From: Microthyrium microscopicum
Lineage: Eukaryota > Ascomycota > Dothideomycetes > Microthyriales > Microthyriaceae
Reading direction: 5' to 3'
Assembly: GCA_010405405.1 (NCBI GenBank)
Contig: MU004230.1
Coordinates: 1,819,744-1,883,743 of the forward strand
DNA length: 64,000 nt
Below are positions 46,384 through 57,862 of this stretch, piece by piece. Made by a program: the position numbers and the translations under genes. Numbering within the stretch: the first letter of the stretch is position 1; every line of letters starts with the position of its first letter. The notes under the pieces were generated by a model. It did no database searches. It saw nothing but the letters and a program-made list of their open reading frames with translations, and was not told where the DNA came from.

Positions 46384-47939
46384 TCAATCTTCCCAGGGCC
46401 ATTCGCCATCCGCGACTCTTGTACAGGTCAGATAGTTCACGCCAGTCGAAGCATCAAGCTCCAAAAAGTTGCGTGTCAGTGGCTGGACAGCGTCGCGAGC
46501 CACGTTCTTTAGCTCTTCTAACCTGCGTTCCGCACGCTTGAGGTTGTCTCGTGAGTACAGTTCTGGTGAGCATTTGAGGAAGCGTTTGATTTCATCATGC
46601 GGAAGGTAGGCTTGACCACCAAGTCCAACAAGACGGAAGATGCGCGCTATCGCAAGTTGCGGATTTAGCGGTGGTGCACTGGCCCGACTGGTGCTCGGTC
46701 TGGCCCGTGAGGTACTAGACGATCGACTGCCGGAATCTTTGAGAATGCCAACGGGACCGGGGGTTGTGTTTTCTGCAAACCATTGCCGCCAGAGACTAAC
46801 CACTAGCCAGTCTAGCCATGATACACTAGGTCCGACACGCTCCCCGCGAGACGTGGTGAGGTTGAGGCGCCAAAGCTTTGCTTCAATGCGGCGTCGTTGT
46901 TCGTCCAACTCGTCTACTTTATCCTCCACGAGGTCAAGAACATGTGGTGGCACTTGACCTCGAAGGGCGTTTTCCGATGTTGGCCAAGTACCAACAACGT
47001 GGATGAGGGCTTCTCCGAAAATGGCTCGACTACGCGCGAGGTAGCCTAGCTTTAGGTATGATGGCGGGTATTTGGCAATTTGCTTCCAAAGACGAGAACC
47101 GAAGCGCAGCAGATGGTGATCCACCCGTGGTCCAATGACTTGGAGCGCCTCGTACGCTGCCGCAAGCTGAAGCAGAGATTTACATTCGGTATACGCGACT
47201 GCGATATTAGTCTTGTCGAGGATAGGTTCGTGGTTGTAAAATATTCGAAAGAGGTTGGAATAAGTACGGAGGACGTCATCACCAGGCTCTGGTGCAGGTT
47301 GATTTATGTGCAAGGCTGAGAAATTGGTCATACTGCGAAAGAACCCATTCGATGGTGCTGGGGGCTTGGGACGTAGAGGCGGAGGATGTGACTGATCGGT
47401 GGATATTGGTGATGAAGAAGGCTTCTCATGGTCAGTACGTTTCTGCGTTCCCATCGCGATGTGTTACATACCTTTAATATCAGCATGGGCATTGGGTCGT
47501 CTACGCCTTTGGTCCAGTCCAATTCGAATCTTATCTTCCGCTTGCCTACAGGAGCCCGACTACTGGAAGATCCCGGCGAATCTGCACCATCTCCTATTCC
47601 AAGTACGTCTTCGAACCAGCCGGAACATTGCGCAAGGTATAATCTGTGTAGAGTAAATCTCTGCTCCTTCCTTCCATTCTTTAGTATAATATCGACATCA
47701 CCGGTCCTGTCGAAAGTTGGAAATTCGTTGAGTGTACCGTGGCCCGAAGAACTACTTGATGCTGTGGTAACACCAGCGTGTGATTTGGAGTAGCCGTGTC
47801 TCTCGTGTCGTTGCGAGTGCCGACTAGGACGGAGTGTGACTGAACTCCGACCGGATGCAACTGATGGAGCGCGGGAGGGCCGATATCCACCAGGAAGAGT
47901 TGATGATGACATGCTATGATCATCAGGATAAGATACCAT
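46384..47939 (-). CDS. BTB/POZ-like domain protein, 501 aa
   Basis: A filamentous-fungal protein with a BTB-like fold; such domains dimerise or bind cullin-3, but its role is unknown. Exons are 47939-47472 and 47421-46384. The 50-nt intron has a GTATGT donor, a TACTGAC branch and a GAGAAG acceptor, in phase 0. Residues 1-75 are Ser/Arg-rich and disordered. The BTB core begins near residue 80 (GDVDIILKNGRKEQRFTLHRLYLAQCSGWFEDVL) and continues after a Ser/Pro-rich insert and the exon junction, with helices through LLQLAAAYEALQVIGPRVDHHLL. The remaining ~300 residues are mostly helical, with an internal Ser/Thr/Arg-rich linker. There are no kelch or ankyrin repeats. Gene structure is firm; the BTB call is moderately firm. 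Confidence 0.8.
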
Positions 47940-50470
47940 GGTTGCGATTGAAGTTGTTCCGTGTTCTGCTCGAAAACTTCAGAGGCTATTCTAGACCAGG
48001 CTGAGCAAAATGCATTGTTTTGGGGCCAGTCGCGGATGATGACAGGCGGGACACGCAGAACTCGCGGGTGTCGTGGTATCGTTCTTGATGTATGAGCGAG
48101 CAGTACCAGAATCAATATCAGGATGATTGTAATGTTTTGGTGATAATCGTGGATTGCGGAGTGGCGAGTGGTGCGATTGAAGGAAAGGGTCCCAGCCTCG
48201 TGGTTACTTGATATGGCAACGACTGTACGAGGGTCGCTCCTGCTGCCCCGCGTGCAAGAGTCGAGTTGGGACAAAGGCGAATTAAATGAACAGGGATGAC
48301 TCGAGTGCTCCCTCCAGGCTAGGCGACTTTGAAACGTGCTGGTCAACAACACCACTTCTTTCCAAGAATATGTCCAGTTGGTAGTCGCAGCAAGAAATTC
48401 CGGATCGCAAAGAAGATGGAGCAAAACGGCTGTGGAGAAATGGGACTTTGCCAACTTCAAATGGAAGCGAGTCACACTCAAAGAGTGTGGCAATCTCGAG
48501 GCGGGCACAGCCTCACGCCCCAAGCCTTTTGGCGAATCAACGGCCAAAGCCGGCCATTAACGGGCACTGCGACTCTTGACCTGCATATCGAAACAAGGAA
48601 TATATCCTTTAAACAAGAGCTTGGGCCGGTGGTTGGTCCTGCGACTTCAGCAACGTGAGCGTGGAGATCCTCTTGTGCTTAAGCTGCCGTGGCTACTTTT
48701 CATTTCAGAGGGCCAAATCTACAAGCCCATGACCCTACACTAGACGAGCCAGATCATTCAGGATTCAGGAGTACAGGTCAGAAAGAGTATTGAAGAAAAG
48801 CTATCACAATGGCCTCATGCGGCTTGATGCCTCGTGCCGAAGCTCCCGTAGACTATGTACCTGCTTCTCGTTGCAGGAAGCTACATCTCACGATCCGCCC
48901 TCTTGAGAAGCTTCACTCTCCTCCATCATTCCACCGCAGGGCTGATTTACTGATATCCAGCTTCCACATCATTCCGAACTGCTTTGCGCGCCGCAATGAG
49001 TCAGTTCATGGGCACTGCTGGTCTCTTGCGAAGCAATGTCCTGAGAAGAGGGGTGTCTTTGGTCCAAAAGTAATAACTACTAATAACTAACAGGTAACCA
49101 TACAACAAAGTAAAATATGCGGCACTTCAAACCTCGGTATGCCCCAGCTATTCTTCGATAACCCGAACGTTCTGGTCCTGTCAAAATAAGGTATCAGCCA
49201 TGTTCCCATGTTCAAGTTGCCCATAAATTCAAGCGTCAGTGTCGCGGCCCTACAAAGGATGTTGCTTTGGCCAGCAAGTCAGTCTAGATTAGGTAAAGTT
49301 CTGACTTGAAGGTAGAACTCAGGAGCTGCGGAGTTAGGAACGCGCATTCTGGTACAGTCACAGATACTTTCCGTGAAGAGCCCGAAGCTTCTGGTACTAT
49401 TGTCTTTAGGGAAAGTGTTGAGATTGCGCATAACTGAGTTCACAAGTGTACATCAAAGGGAGTGCTGCTCCAAGGATGTTTTCATTGAAGAACTTCTCGG
49501 CAATTACTACGCTTCCAGCTCTATAGTTGTCCATTTCACTGATAACAACGCTCAATGTCCTTTGCTCGGCAAATCATGGAGTTTCAGTGTCTGAGTTATG
49601 CCATTGAATAAGCAGTATCTGTGACTCCACCACGAGCCAACAATACTTGTCATCAATATGAGCAGTCTTGCAGTCTCTCTGAGCTAGGCGCTTGCCATTA
49701 TAGGTCCAGAATAATGCTACATCTGTAGGAATAGATGGTTTTGTAGGAATAGCAGCCGTTCTTTGATAAAGGCAAAAGTCGAGGTTTAAGATTCTATGGA
49801 GTGATAGCTCACCTCCAGTCGGCTACCATTCTGCTTTGACAAGGATCGAGATGGCTCTCTGATAAAGCAAGCAGGGGCTAGTGGTGCTCAATCTGGAAAG
49901 TTCATCTTGTAATGTTTGTTCGATCATATGCTGGCGATAATAGCAAGTAGTATTCTGGAGGAAACAAACAGCCTATACTGGCTGACGATTGGCTCTTTTG
50001 GTCTACATCCGATTGCCAACTAATGCTTGTGTTTGTCGCTCTTACATCGTCGTATCTTCGATGGACACTGGGGTCTTCAACGCTTTCCTCGACGGTAGTT
50101 TTCAGCACACCACTGTTTACACGATGTCTGGAACATACATCAACATCACCATTCAAAAGCATGGAGTCACAAGTTCAGAATGTCTTACAATCTGAGACTA
50201 CCTTGTACCTCACCGCACTCTCTATCCGATAAACCCGGCTATGTCTCTGATCTACCTGGAGAACCACATGGATTATCCGAACCCTGAGATCTTGGGCTAG
50301 GTATAGTGACTTGGGCTGGACCGCACTTCAATTCAGGTTTAACATATTCTCGGATACATCGTACTAACCAACAAGTATAGAGGCCCCAACTCCATTATGA
50401 GCTTCGAAAAAAGTTGCCATATGCCCCATATACTCCACTATTTCTCATTGCGCTGCAATCAGATGCGTTG
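47940..50470. other. Intergenic, 2.5 kb, no gene seen
   Basis: Starts the gene-poor part of the window. A 288-codon open frame at 47681-48547 runs partly over the BTB gene in another frame and has no motif. Other frames near 48809-49090 and 49902-50232 are likewise unsupported. Confidence 0.4.
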
Positions 50471-51228
50471 TCAACTGCTCAACCTTGCTCTTGCGATAAA
50501 ACCAGGGAGGGTCATCAATGCCAATGAAAACATTAAGAAGGCGATAAAAGTTCCAGCACTCGGCCTCAAGGCTCCAGCTGCATTTGGCGGGAGTATAAGT
50601 ATAGTCCCGCAAGCTGCTGCTGCGAAAGTTGGTAGCGGCGCTCCTGCCATGACTTGAGTCGAACAATACGGGCCGCCATTCACGACAGCCTTTGGTGTAC
50701 TGACTGTCGTAACATATACGCCGTTAGCTGGAGCTCCAGGTACTGTTGTTGTTATCACACCGCCTGGCACCTGCACAACAGTCTGTGGAGCTGTTGCCGT
50801 GACTGTTACGGTCTGTATCTGTGCCGCATTCACTGTTCCGCCGCATGTTGAGCCTTGCGCGCAACATCCAACTACGCCATTCGACATCATTTGGCAGCTA
50901 TTTCCTGATGGGCAGCACCTAGATACTATAAGTAAACATGACGATTGCGAGTTTGAAGTACAAACCAGTTCCAGACATTGATGTTTCCGCAATTCTGAGG
51001 CGCATTCGCTGGACATTGCGCAGCAGCGGCGTTCGTCAACGTTGAGCCTTGAGGGCCAACAATATAAATTGCGCCGGAGAATGGAGCGTAGATGTTGCTT
51101 TGCGCTTCTCGTTCGATAAGTTTATCCAGTGCTGGTTCCGATTCTGCATTAGGTTCTGCAGTGACATGACGTAGAAACAACTGAATCCAGAAGGCTGAAA
51201 ACAGCGTCGAGCGCCATATTGATAACAT
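50471..51228 (-). CDS. Secreted cysteine-rich surface protein, 236 aa
   Basis: A secreted or wall-anchored protein of a fungal type without known enzymatic function. Exons are 51228-50966 and 50918-50471; the 47-nt intron (GTTTGT donor, CTAG acceptor) restores the motif NVWNWCCPSGNSCQ across the junction. A signal peptide occupies about 1-24. A cysteine-rich module follows (CPANAPQNCGNINVWNWCC, then CQMMSNGVVGCCAQGSTCGG), resembling the eight-Cys modules found in fungal GPI-anchored proteins. Next comes a Thr/Val-rich linker (TVTVTATAPQTVVQ), likely O-glycosylated, and a hydrophobic C-terminal segment (FIAFLMFSLALMTLPGF) ending in ARARLSS. That tail could be a GPI signal or a membrane anchor. 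It sits alone in a gene-poor region. Confidence 0.78.
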
Positions 51229-54172
51229 ATTGTCTGAAGATATGTAGCTCTAGACCACAGCTGACTTGCGAGAACACAGCGACACAGAGGCTATCTCATC
51301 GCCTTTTCCAGGAAAGATATTTGCAGAGGTGGGGAGCTCTGACTACAAGTAGGCTGATACTTGGGCAAAGATATCTCTGCCAGCCTGCCAGGTTCCGACA
51401 GCAAGACTTGAGCCAAATCAGGTCTATGAGCCGTTGGGCATTCGTTGGCTTTACCTAGGACGTCGGCTGTCATGAATGACAGGAATGACAGTTGACAATT
51501 GAAGCAGAACACAAGGAAAAACCTGGAAACATGATGAAGTGGAGTGCACCACCACAGACAGAAATCCTTCAAACGCCCTCCATTGTCCTACCTATCCCAG
51601 TCGGAAGAGATGCAGAAAAGGTGGTGTAAAGATTGCGGCACATGGACATGCTCTCCTCCATGCAAGACATCCGCCAATTGGAGATCGATTGCAGCGATGG
51701 GTCTAGAATCAAGCTTGATAACCCTGGGGGTTTGCCTGCAGCTATCGAACCAGATGCGGCATGGAATCACCACGCTTTCCTGGGATGAAATTCCAGCCTT
51801 GATTTGGGCATTATTTTGTACTCTTTTTTTGGGTTTGATGCATATCTTACTAGGTAGCTTGATGATGTGAAAATGTTTGTTCTTGATTGCTGGAAACAAA
51901 CAGTCTTCCATTGGCATGGGCATGATCAATGACTGACTTGCCCGTCACAGCTCTACATTGTCTTTGTCAAGCCAAATTGGCGATTGCTATATATTGCTTT
52001 TCAATCGCCTAGGTTGTATTTAAAGTGATACCAAGACAAGGCCCGGGCCGAAAATTGGGGAGGCTGGTCAAACTCATTTGCCTATGATCCCGTCAGGGTG
52101 TTTCCCTATTCTTTTATGAAATACGTATGTACTACTGACAATACGGAGAAATCTGAATGTCGCTCGAACCATCATCTACACAAGCACGACCGGGAAGACT
52201 TGGAGGGTGGTCTTGCCGCCTTTCGTAGAGTATGTGTTATATCGTACAGCTTTCAAACGATCTGGCGCAAACATCAAGCACTTCGACAACCTCTAAATTA
52301 GTCTGCGCTCAAGATTATCGAGCTCAGGAAATCTCATTTAGTCAATACAATTCCACGTTAAGGCCTTTTATATGTCGCCGTAGGAGTCAGTCAGTCAGAA
52401 GAGAAGAACTATTGAAGCTACCGGTAACACCTTAGCGTCATAAATATCTATGAACAGCTGGAGGCCGACACATATTGGTTGCAGTTCTACAGAGGTAAAA
52501 TAGGGGTACGGAGTAAGAAGAATAGCTTGTATAAGATCAGTCAACGATCCTACAACTTCGATCCAAGATCACAGGAATCATTCACGCATGGTGCGTTTCA
52601 TGGAACAATAAATGCGGATCGTATGCCTGAGCATTGATGGTATTCCAATGTGCCTGTCTCATGCTCATTAAGAAGTGGGCTGGGATAGCTCATCTTACTG
52701 TCAGCTCCTCGAACTATGTATTCAACTACGAGGACAGGATTCTCACGTTATTTAATCTGCCTCGGAACAACCATTTGCGACGCCAAAACGACTTCAGTCC
52801 AATAACATTTGAATAGTACAACCGCCAAATCAACCTTGATGTATTTTAGCCTTGTTGCTCTCATTTAGAGGATGGCAATCACAAATTACTCTCCCACATG
52901 TGTCAATTCACCTAAGAGCACCGCTACTTGATGGGACTGACTGCCGACCGCTACGCGGTCCTTAAGGTGGACTGAGCCCGTTCGTTGAGCCAGGAAATTG
53001 GAATCGGAATATCTTTAAATAGCAGGACAGCTGTCAATTGTGATTTGTGGTTCCAATCGGGGCAAGATAATGCAGCATAATGGAGAAAATTCATGGCCGA
53101 TCCCAATTCACCACAATACGGCCACTTTGTAGACCTTGCCTCACTACAACGACTTGAATTAAACGAGTAACGAGCAGACAATACTTAATGAGGAGTTTAA
53201 ACGACGGTGGTCCGGCATAGGAACAATTAACTCCTCTTACAAGTTGGTCTGGATAAAGTGTCCAAAGCGACTGAACCTTGTTCGGTAGCGCTATGATCGG
53301 AAAAAGTATGGACAGCTTGGGCGATTCGAGGGCGATTCGTCTATTTATACTCTTCACCAATGGGCTGATTACTGACAGAACATTAGGTGATGCTCTGATT
53401 AGATGAGGAGATGTATGACAGGTCTGATTATGCCAGGTCACACAAGTTACGGGAAGTATTTATAAGAAAAGGAGATCTCCATTCTTTCGGGCCTATACCC
53501 GTATTTCAGTCCAGTGACTACCTTCTAAGATAGCCGAGCTTTGAGAGTTTAATATTGCCATCTATAGCAGTGGAATAGACATTACGTGATAAATTGGCTA
53601 TATGAGCCCCTTCAACAGAGAACTCCGGCTTGGAAGGCATCTCATTTCATGCATGGTGTGTTGTCTAAATTAATGCATGGTATTCTATTACAGTTAGATT
53701 TTTGGAATACAGTCAGGATCGGTGTTCTCGGGCATTGCTCCCAGGGTATGGAAGAGCTTTCTAAAACCCTATATGATCGCGAAATTACGTTCTATTGAAT
53801 ATCATCACTTCTTATAGCATGCCCTCTAGAGTTGTAACGTATTCTACTCGTTGAAGGCAAACTTTAAATGAGAGCCAGAACACACTTCCTCTCCACCCAA
53901 TTAGCAGTTCCCTAGCCTTGTTGAATGAGGCCATTTAAGTCTTTATTGCCTAAATATAGCAGTCCTGTGGTTCACCCAGCATATAAGAGTGATCTGCCTC
54001 GTGTTTATAATTGGTCCTGAATAACGAGGGAATATGGGGTAAGTCTTGATTCACTGATTGATACCATTATATAGTGATAGTGCTAGCCAGTTTCTTGGTC
54101 CACCAGCTGTTCTTTACCTCACTCCTTTATTTTGTAAATTATACTTATCTTCAATCGTTTTTTCTTGCCAAA
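51229..54172. other. Intergenic, 2.9 kb, no gene seen
   Basis: Long AT-leaning stretch between two secreted-protein genes. Open frames of 60-116 codons (for example 51544-51870 and 53091-53441) have no splice structure, signal peptide or family resemblance. No tRNA or repeat is recognised. Confidence 0.4.
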
Positions 54173-55055
54173 ATGCTCAGCCTTTCGACGTACCTCGCTA
54201 TTTTGGGAAGCGTTTCCCACGTCCTGGGACAACAGGGTGCTGCACCCAGTGGCCCTCCTCCTCTTCCAGCCGATGCTCAGAGCCTACCTGCCGACTGCAA
54301 AGCCATCCTCTCCCATGCCGGCACCAAATCGAGCGGCGAAGAACACTTTGTTTCCTTCAAACTCTCAGCTACGGCAGCAGATGTCAGCTCTGTGCTCGGT
54401 TTGCCTGCATTGAGCGGTGTCAAGGCCATCCAGTCATACACACAAGACTTCGATCGAGGATTCACTGCCAAGTTGACCTACCAACAAATCTGCGCAGTTG
54501 ACAAGGACCCAAAGGTGAGCTCTTGGAAATAGTTTAGATACCGAGGGAAACAGCTTGCTGACTGATTGATAATAGGTAGCAATTGTCCTAGCATGCGACG
54601 CCCAGCTCTGCGCACCCGCAAAGACACCCGATAAGCCCGTTCCTGGTCCCGGAAGTGCTGGAATCAAGGGTGCTCCCGATACCACTGGACTAAACGCACA
54701 ATGCGCCAAGGTCGTCTGGTATACCGTGACAGAATACGACCCAGCTACCATTGACCCAGGCAAGTATGTTGCCGAGACCAAGATCTGGGTTCTACAAAAG
54801 GAAGCCGATGCCTTTTTCCTCGGTCTCCCAGGTATCATCCGAAACCAAGCTGCTGAGGCAGATGGATTCTATGCTGGAAAGTGGACCAATCAACAACTCT
54901 GCGATATTGAGAAGAGTGGACTTGTGAGTAGTCTGGGAATTGACAGTACAATTTTCCGCTTGCTAATCATATACCAGGTTTCACGAGTAGAGACAATGGA
55001 ACTTCCAGGCGCAGCCCCTAATACTCCCAAGGCAAAAGGTGGTTCAAAGTTTTAG
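54173..55055 (+). CDS. Secreted two-repeat protein, inhibitor I9-like
   Basis: A predicted secreted protein of 255 aa. Exons are 54173-54514, 54576-54923 and 54978-55055. The start is the ATG of MLSLSTYLA, which gives a clean signal peptide (about 1-19); the frame is open further upstream but unlikely to be used. Two related domains follow, at about 42-122 and 157-237. Each ends in a block with aligned landmarks: Y-T-Q-D-F-D-R-G-F-T-A-K-L-T-Y-Q-Q-I-C in the first and GFYAGKWTNQQLC in the second. This layout recalls peptidase-inhibitor I9 / subtilisin propeptide domains (GF-x-A-K-L and a terminal V-x-x-V strand); that link is my inference from pattern only. Both introns are phase 0 and fall nine residues after the QQ pair in each repeat. 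Confidence 0.8.
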
Positions 55056-55574
55056 ATTTGGGCTCTCAAAAGTCGGATATGCAGATAATGTCAGAATGAA
55101 CCGGTGAATAGTAGTCAAAAGTTCTGCCACCTGTTTATCCTTCCTATTCAGGTGCAATTTGACTTTAAGCACCGCGAACATATAAAGGATTTAAGAGAAG
55201 AAATAATGATTTGCTTGAATAAGGTAATTAAGAGTGTGTTTATCGAAGCATGCGTTAACATATGGACGGCTAAAAAGTGCAGAGCAAGGCTGAAGACAAG
55301 GCTGAAATAAGGCTGACAGGGGTACTGCGACAAGCCATAACGCGAGATTTTGCAAATGTGGCGTTGATTTGCCGCGTCTTATCGTGACACCTTTTGAGTA
55401 TTAAACTCTTGTGCTATCATCAAATGCAGTATGAAGTAACTGTTGGCAAACTTGTCGGGTTGCCGATAGCTTTGTATAACAATATGTTACGACATTGACA
55501 TGTTGGCTGGTTGAACGTGTAACGTGTTACAAACAAACCCCTGAGATCTGAGGCTCTCTGGGACTTTCATCAGA
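55056..55574. other. Intergenic left of transposon-like element
   Basis: 3' UTR of the secreted two-repeat protein and AT-rich spacer. A GTGTTACA at 55524-55531 has an inverted match at 56263-56270 but lies outside the better-supported element ends. Confidence 0.4.
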
Positions 55575-56279
55575 CATTAGCGGAGATCTATGGGCGGCGA
55601 TAACCATTCCATAACAATTACTAAAATGCAAGCGTTTCCAGAGCGTTTACTACTAGAAAACGCTTTGCATAATAAGCGTTATTTTATATAAATGTTTCGA
55701 GCCAATAATCGTTACTAGAGCGCTTTGAAGAATAAGCGTTTCGAAAGAATAAGCGTTTCGAGAGAGGAAGCGTTATTCACGTGATAAGAAAATCTTTCTG
55801 ACTCACCTTTTGGAAGTAGGGATTTCACTATATATGCTTATTTAGCCCAATCATAGTTAGTTTTCTTAGATGTCATGCATATGCCGATCCTTAGTGTAAA
55901 ATAAATCTTTCTTTGTAATTAAGCCTAGCTCGTTTTAGCTTGTAAATTTCTCCTCGTAAATTAGTCAATTCATGTAATCTCCTTGGGTCAATTCTCACAG
56001 CCGTAGCAAAAAAAGTTTTCTTAAAAATTAATAAGAGTCCTTTGCCAAGTACGAGGAACTAGCTAGAAACAGTAAGGTTCTTTTTTTGGCTTTACTTGAG
56101 AGTAATTGCTTACTAACTTTGGCTCAGAAACGTTTATTCGACCGAAACGCTTATTTTTGGGAACGGTTAAAATGAAATTATGGTTTCAGAACTATTGTTA
56201 CGCAGAAAGCGCTTCCCCATTATAACCGTTCCATAACAGCTCTACAATGGTTATTTACCCCCTGTAACACCCGCTAATG
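55575..56279. mobile_element. Non-autonomous DNA transposon-like element 1
   Basis: About 705 bp bounded by the inverted pair CATTAGCGG (left) and CCGCTAATG (right). Inward from both ends, a diverged match continues to ATAACCATT, suggesting terminal inverted repeats of about 35 bp. Just outside, CAG(A) on the left mirrors CTG on the right, so the true ends could lie a few bases farther out. The interior has no coding capacity and is packed with the motif AAGCGTT in both orientations (near 55630-55780, 56125-56160 and 56210), like the subterminal repeats bound by a transposase. No clear target-site duplication is visible. Superfamily is uncertain (hAT or Mutator possible). Confidence 0.55.
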
Positions 56280-56377
56280 GACTGTGGGTCGGTACAACTT
56301 AAAATCGCATGCCAAGTGCGGCTTGGTGGTCTTGGAAGTTGATGTGAATCAGGGATACAGAGATAGTGTTTCAATGA

Positions 56378-56857
56378 TACAGTGTCATCAGGGTTCTCTT
56401 ACCCCCCCCCTGAATTTATGAAATGGCGCTTCGGGGCCTGATTGGAGGGCGGCAGGATCTGAAGAGTGTGTTAGTATGCAAATTTGTTGGCGCAGCCCCT
56501 TAGATCAATCTTACCAACTCCATCATCTTCCCAAATCATAATATTATCCGCCCTGAAGCCAAATCTTCATCGAATTTCTTGATTTTTAGTGCTTTGATGC
56601 ATCTTCAGGTTAGTAGTGAGTATTTATTCAATATCAGGATTTGGATTCTACGTTGTTAATATGGCTTCAAAAGCGACCCAAGATGTGGTATTTAGGAAGG
56701 ATGGTTTTCAAGGGGCTGCTAATGGGCCGCGACCGGGAGGCGCCCTACAAATTTGCACTGTAACGCCCATCCCGCCCCGAAGATCCACCCAATTACGGCC
56801 TGAAGCCCCATTTTACGTTTTCAAGGGGGAGGGTAAGAGAACCCTGATGACACTGTA
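56378..56857. mobile_element. Miniature inverted-repeat element, Tc1/mariner-type
   Basis: A 476-bp element with near-perfect terminal inverted repeats beginning CAGTGTCATCAGGG. The first 25 bp are identical at both ends, and similarity extends, with gaps, about 65 bp inward. Each end is flanked by TA (56378-56379 and 56856-56857), the target duplication of Tc1/mariner elements including the fungal pogo/Fot1 type. A poly-C run lies within the left repeat. The interior has no transposase frame; a short frame at 56616-56858 is incidental. The good match between the ends suggests a fairly recent insertion. It would need a transposase encoded elsewhere. Confidence 0.82.
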
Positions 56858-57540
56858 AGGAGTGGTGAAATATCAATCCTGTTGTTGCCAGTTGGTCTGA
56901 GCCTTGATGTGCCGAGGAGCTTTGACGAGAGCTTTGAGGTACCTGTCGATCCTGACTTAATTTTAGCCCAAGTAGCATTTTGATAGTGGCGTTGTATGTC
57001 TAGCTTAAAGTTCCACTCGTGTTCGTCAACCATACGCGTGTTGTTGGTGTTTGCGAGAGGATAAAATCGGGGAGCATAGGAAAGGGGCGTGCAGGCGGTA
57101 CCGCCGATGACGTTGTGGCAAAAAAACACAATCTGAAAACTTAACAGACGGTTGAAGACTTTTTGCGCGGCTATCCACTTAATTGCAAGAGTAATCCTAG
57201 ATGTAGCAAAAGCGGCTCCTTGATAGTCGTGTCAAAATTTGGAGCTATATCGGCTATATGCCCAATAGCCACCTCCATGTGAAACTCTTCTCAGCCTCCT
57301 TTTGCGCTTTGGGTCGTCGCTGGGATAATCTTTGCTGTTTCGAAGATTATACCGGCTTCTATCTAGCCTTGGAAGCAGTTGTGGATTTCTCCCACGCTGG
57401 CCAAGCTCGATTAGGATCCTCGTCGCGGAATGCTTTCCAGAGCTCTGGAAATATGTGTGGAACCGATGCTTTCCGAAGCATTCCTTAACCACCAAACAGC
57501 TCGTTGATACAGCTAAAGGTAAGATCCCTGATGAACAACG
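56858..57540 (-). pseudogene. Decayed coding remnant, family not recognised
   Basis: Minus-strand sequence reads as protein-like blocks in more than one frame, for example around 57430 (ELWKAFRDEDPNRAWPAWEK) and 57000-57220 (ITLAIKWIAAQKVFNRLL, then IVFFCHNVIGG and VDEHEWNFKLDIQRHY). The blocks look like real protein, but no intact gene spans them. A helix followed by a hydrophobic strand and a Cys-His-Asn suggests an RNase H-like fold, which is speculative. It abuts the miniature element and could be the remains of a host gene or of a retroelement. Confidence 0.35.
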
Positions 57541-57862
57541 CAACCTCTCTTACCTTCTCATAACTACCAGGCACTTCTGCTAGATGTATGATATTTTCGA
57601 TTCCTCCGTTTGCTCTTTGCCTTTGCTTGTCACTTTCTCACCTCACCTCAACTCTTTCACTTGACGCTTTTTTTATCAGCCTTGCCACAAGCCGGAATGC
57701 GTCAGCCAAGTAATTGAATCTCCGCACGGCTATCAACATACCACTTTTCAGACTTCAGGCAAGAGGTCCATTTGCTTTCTATCAAATTCAGCGTCCCAGT
57801 CTTTAATCCTCTCACGTCGTAAATTTTCAGTCCTCACCACAATCGTTACATCGGAAATCGTC
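57541..57862. other. Upstream region of MscS channel gene
   Basis: Pyrimidine-rich promoter and leader of the channel gene. No separate gene is seen. Confidence 0.45.

Noticed and set aside
47681-48547. 288-codon open frame on the minus strand
   Set aside because: It overlaps the BTB gene in another frame, has no motif, and its composition is random-looking; the BTB frame is clearly the coding one there.
53091-53441. 116-codon minus-strand frame in the gene-poor region
   Set aside because: No signal peptide, domain or intron; within the length expected by chance in AT-leaning DNA.
55524-56270. Alternative element ends GTGTTACA / TGTAACAC
   Set aside because: Only 8 bp match, and they lie at different offsets from the longer CATTAGCGG pairing, which gives a better inner alignment.
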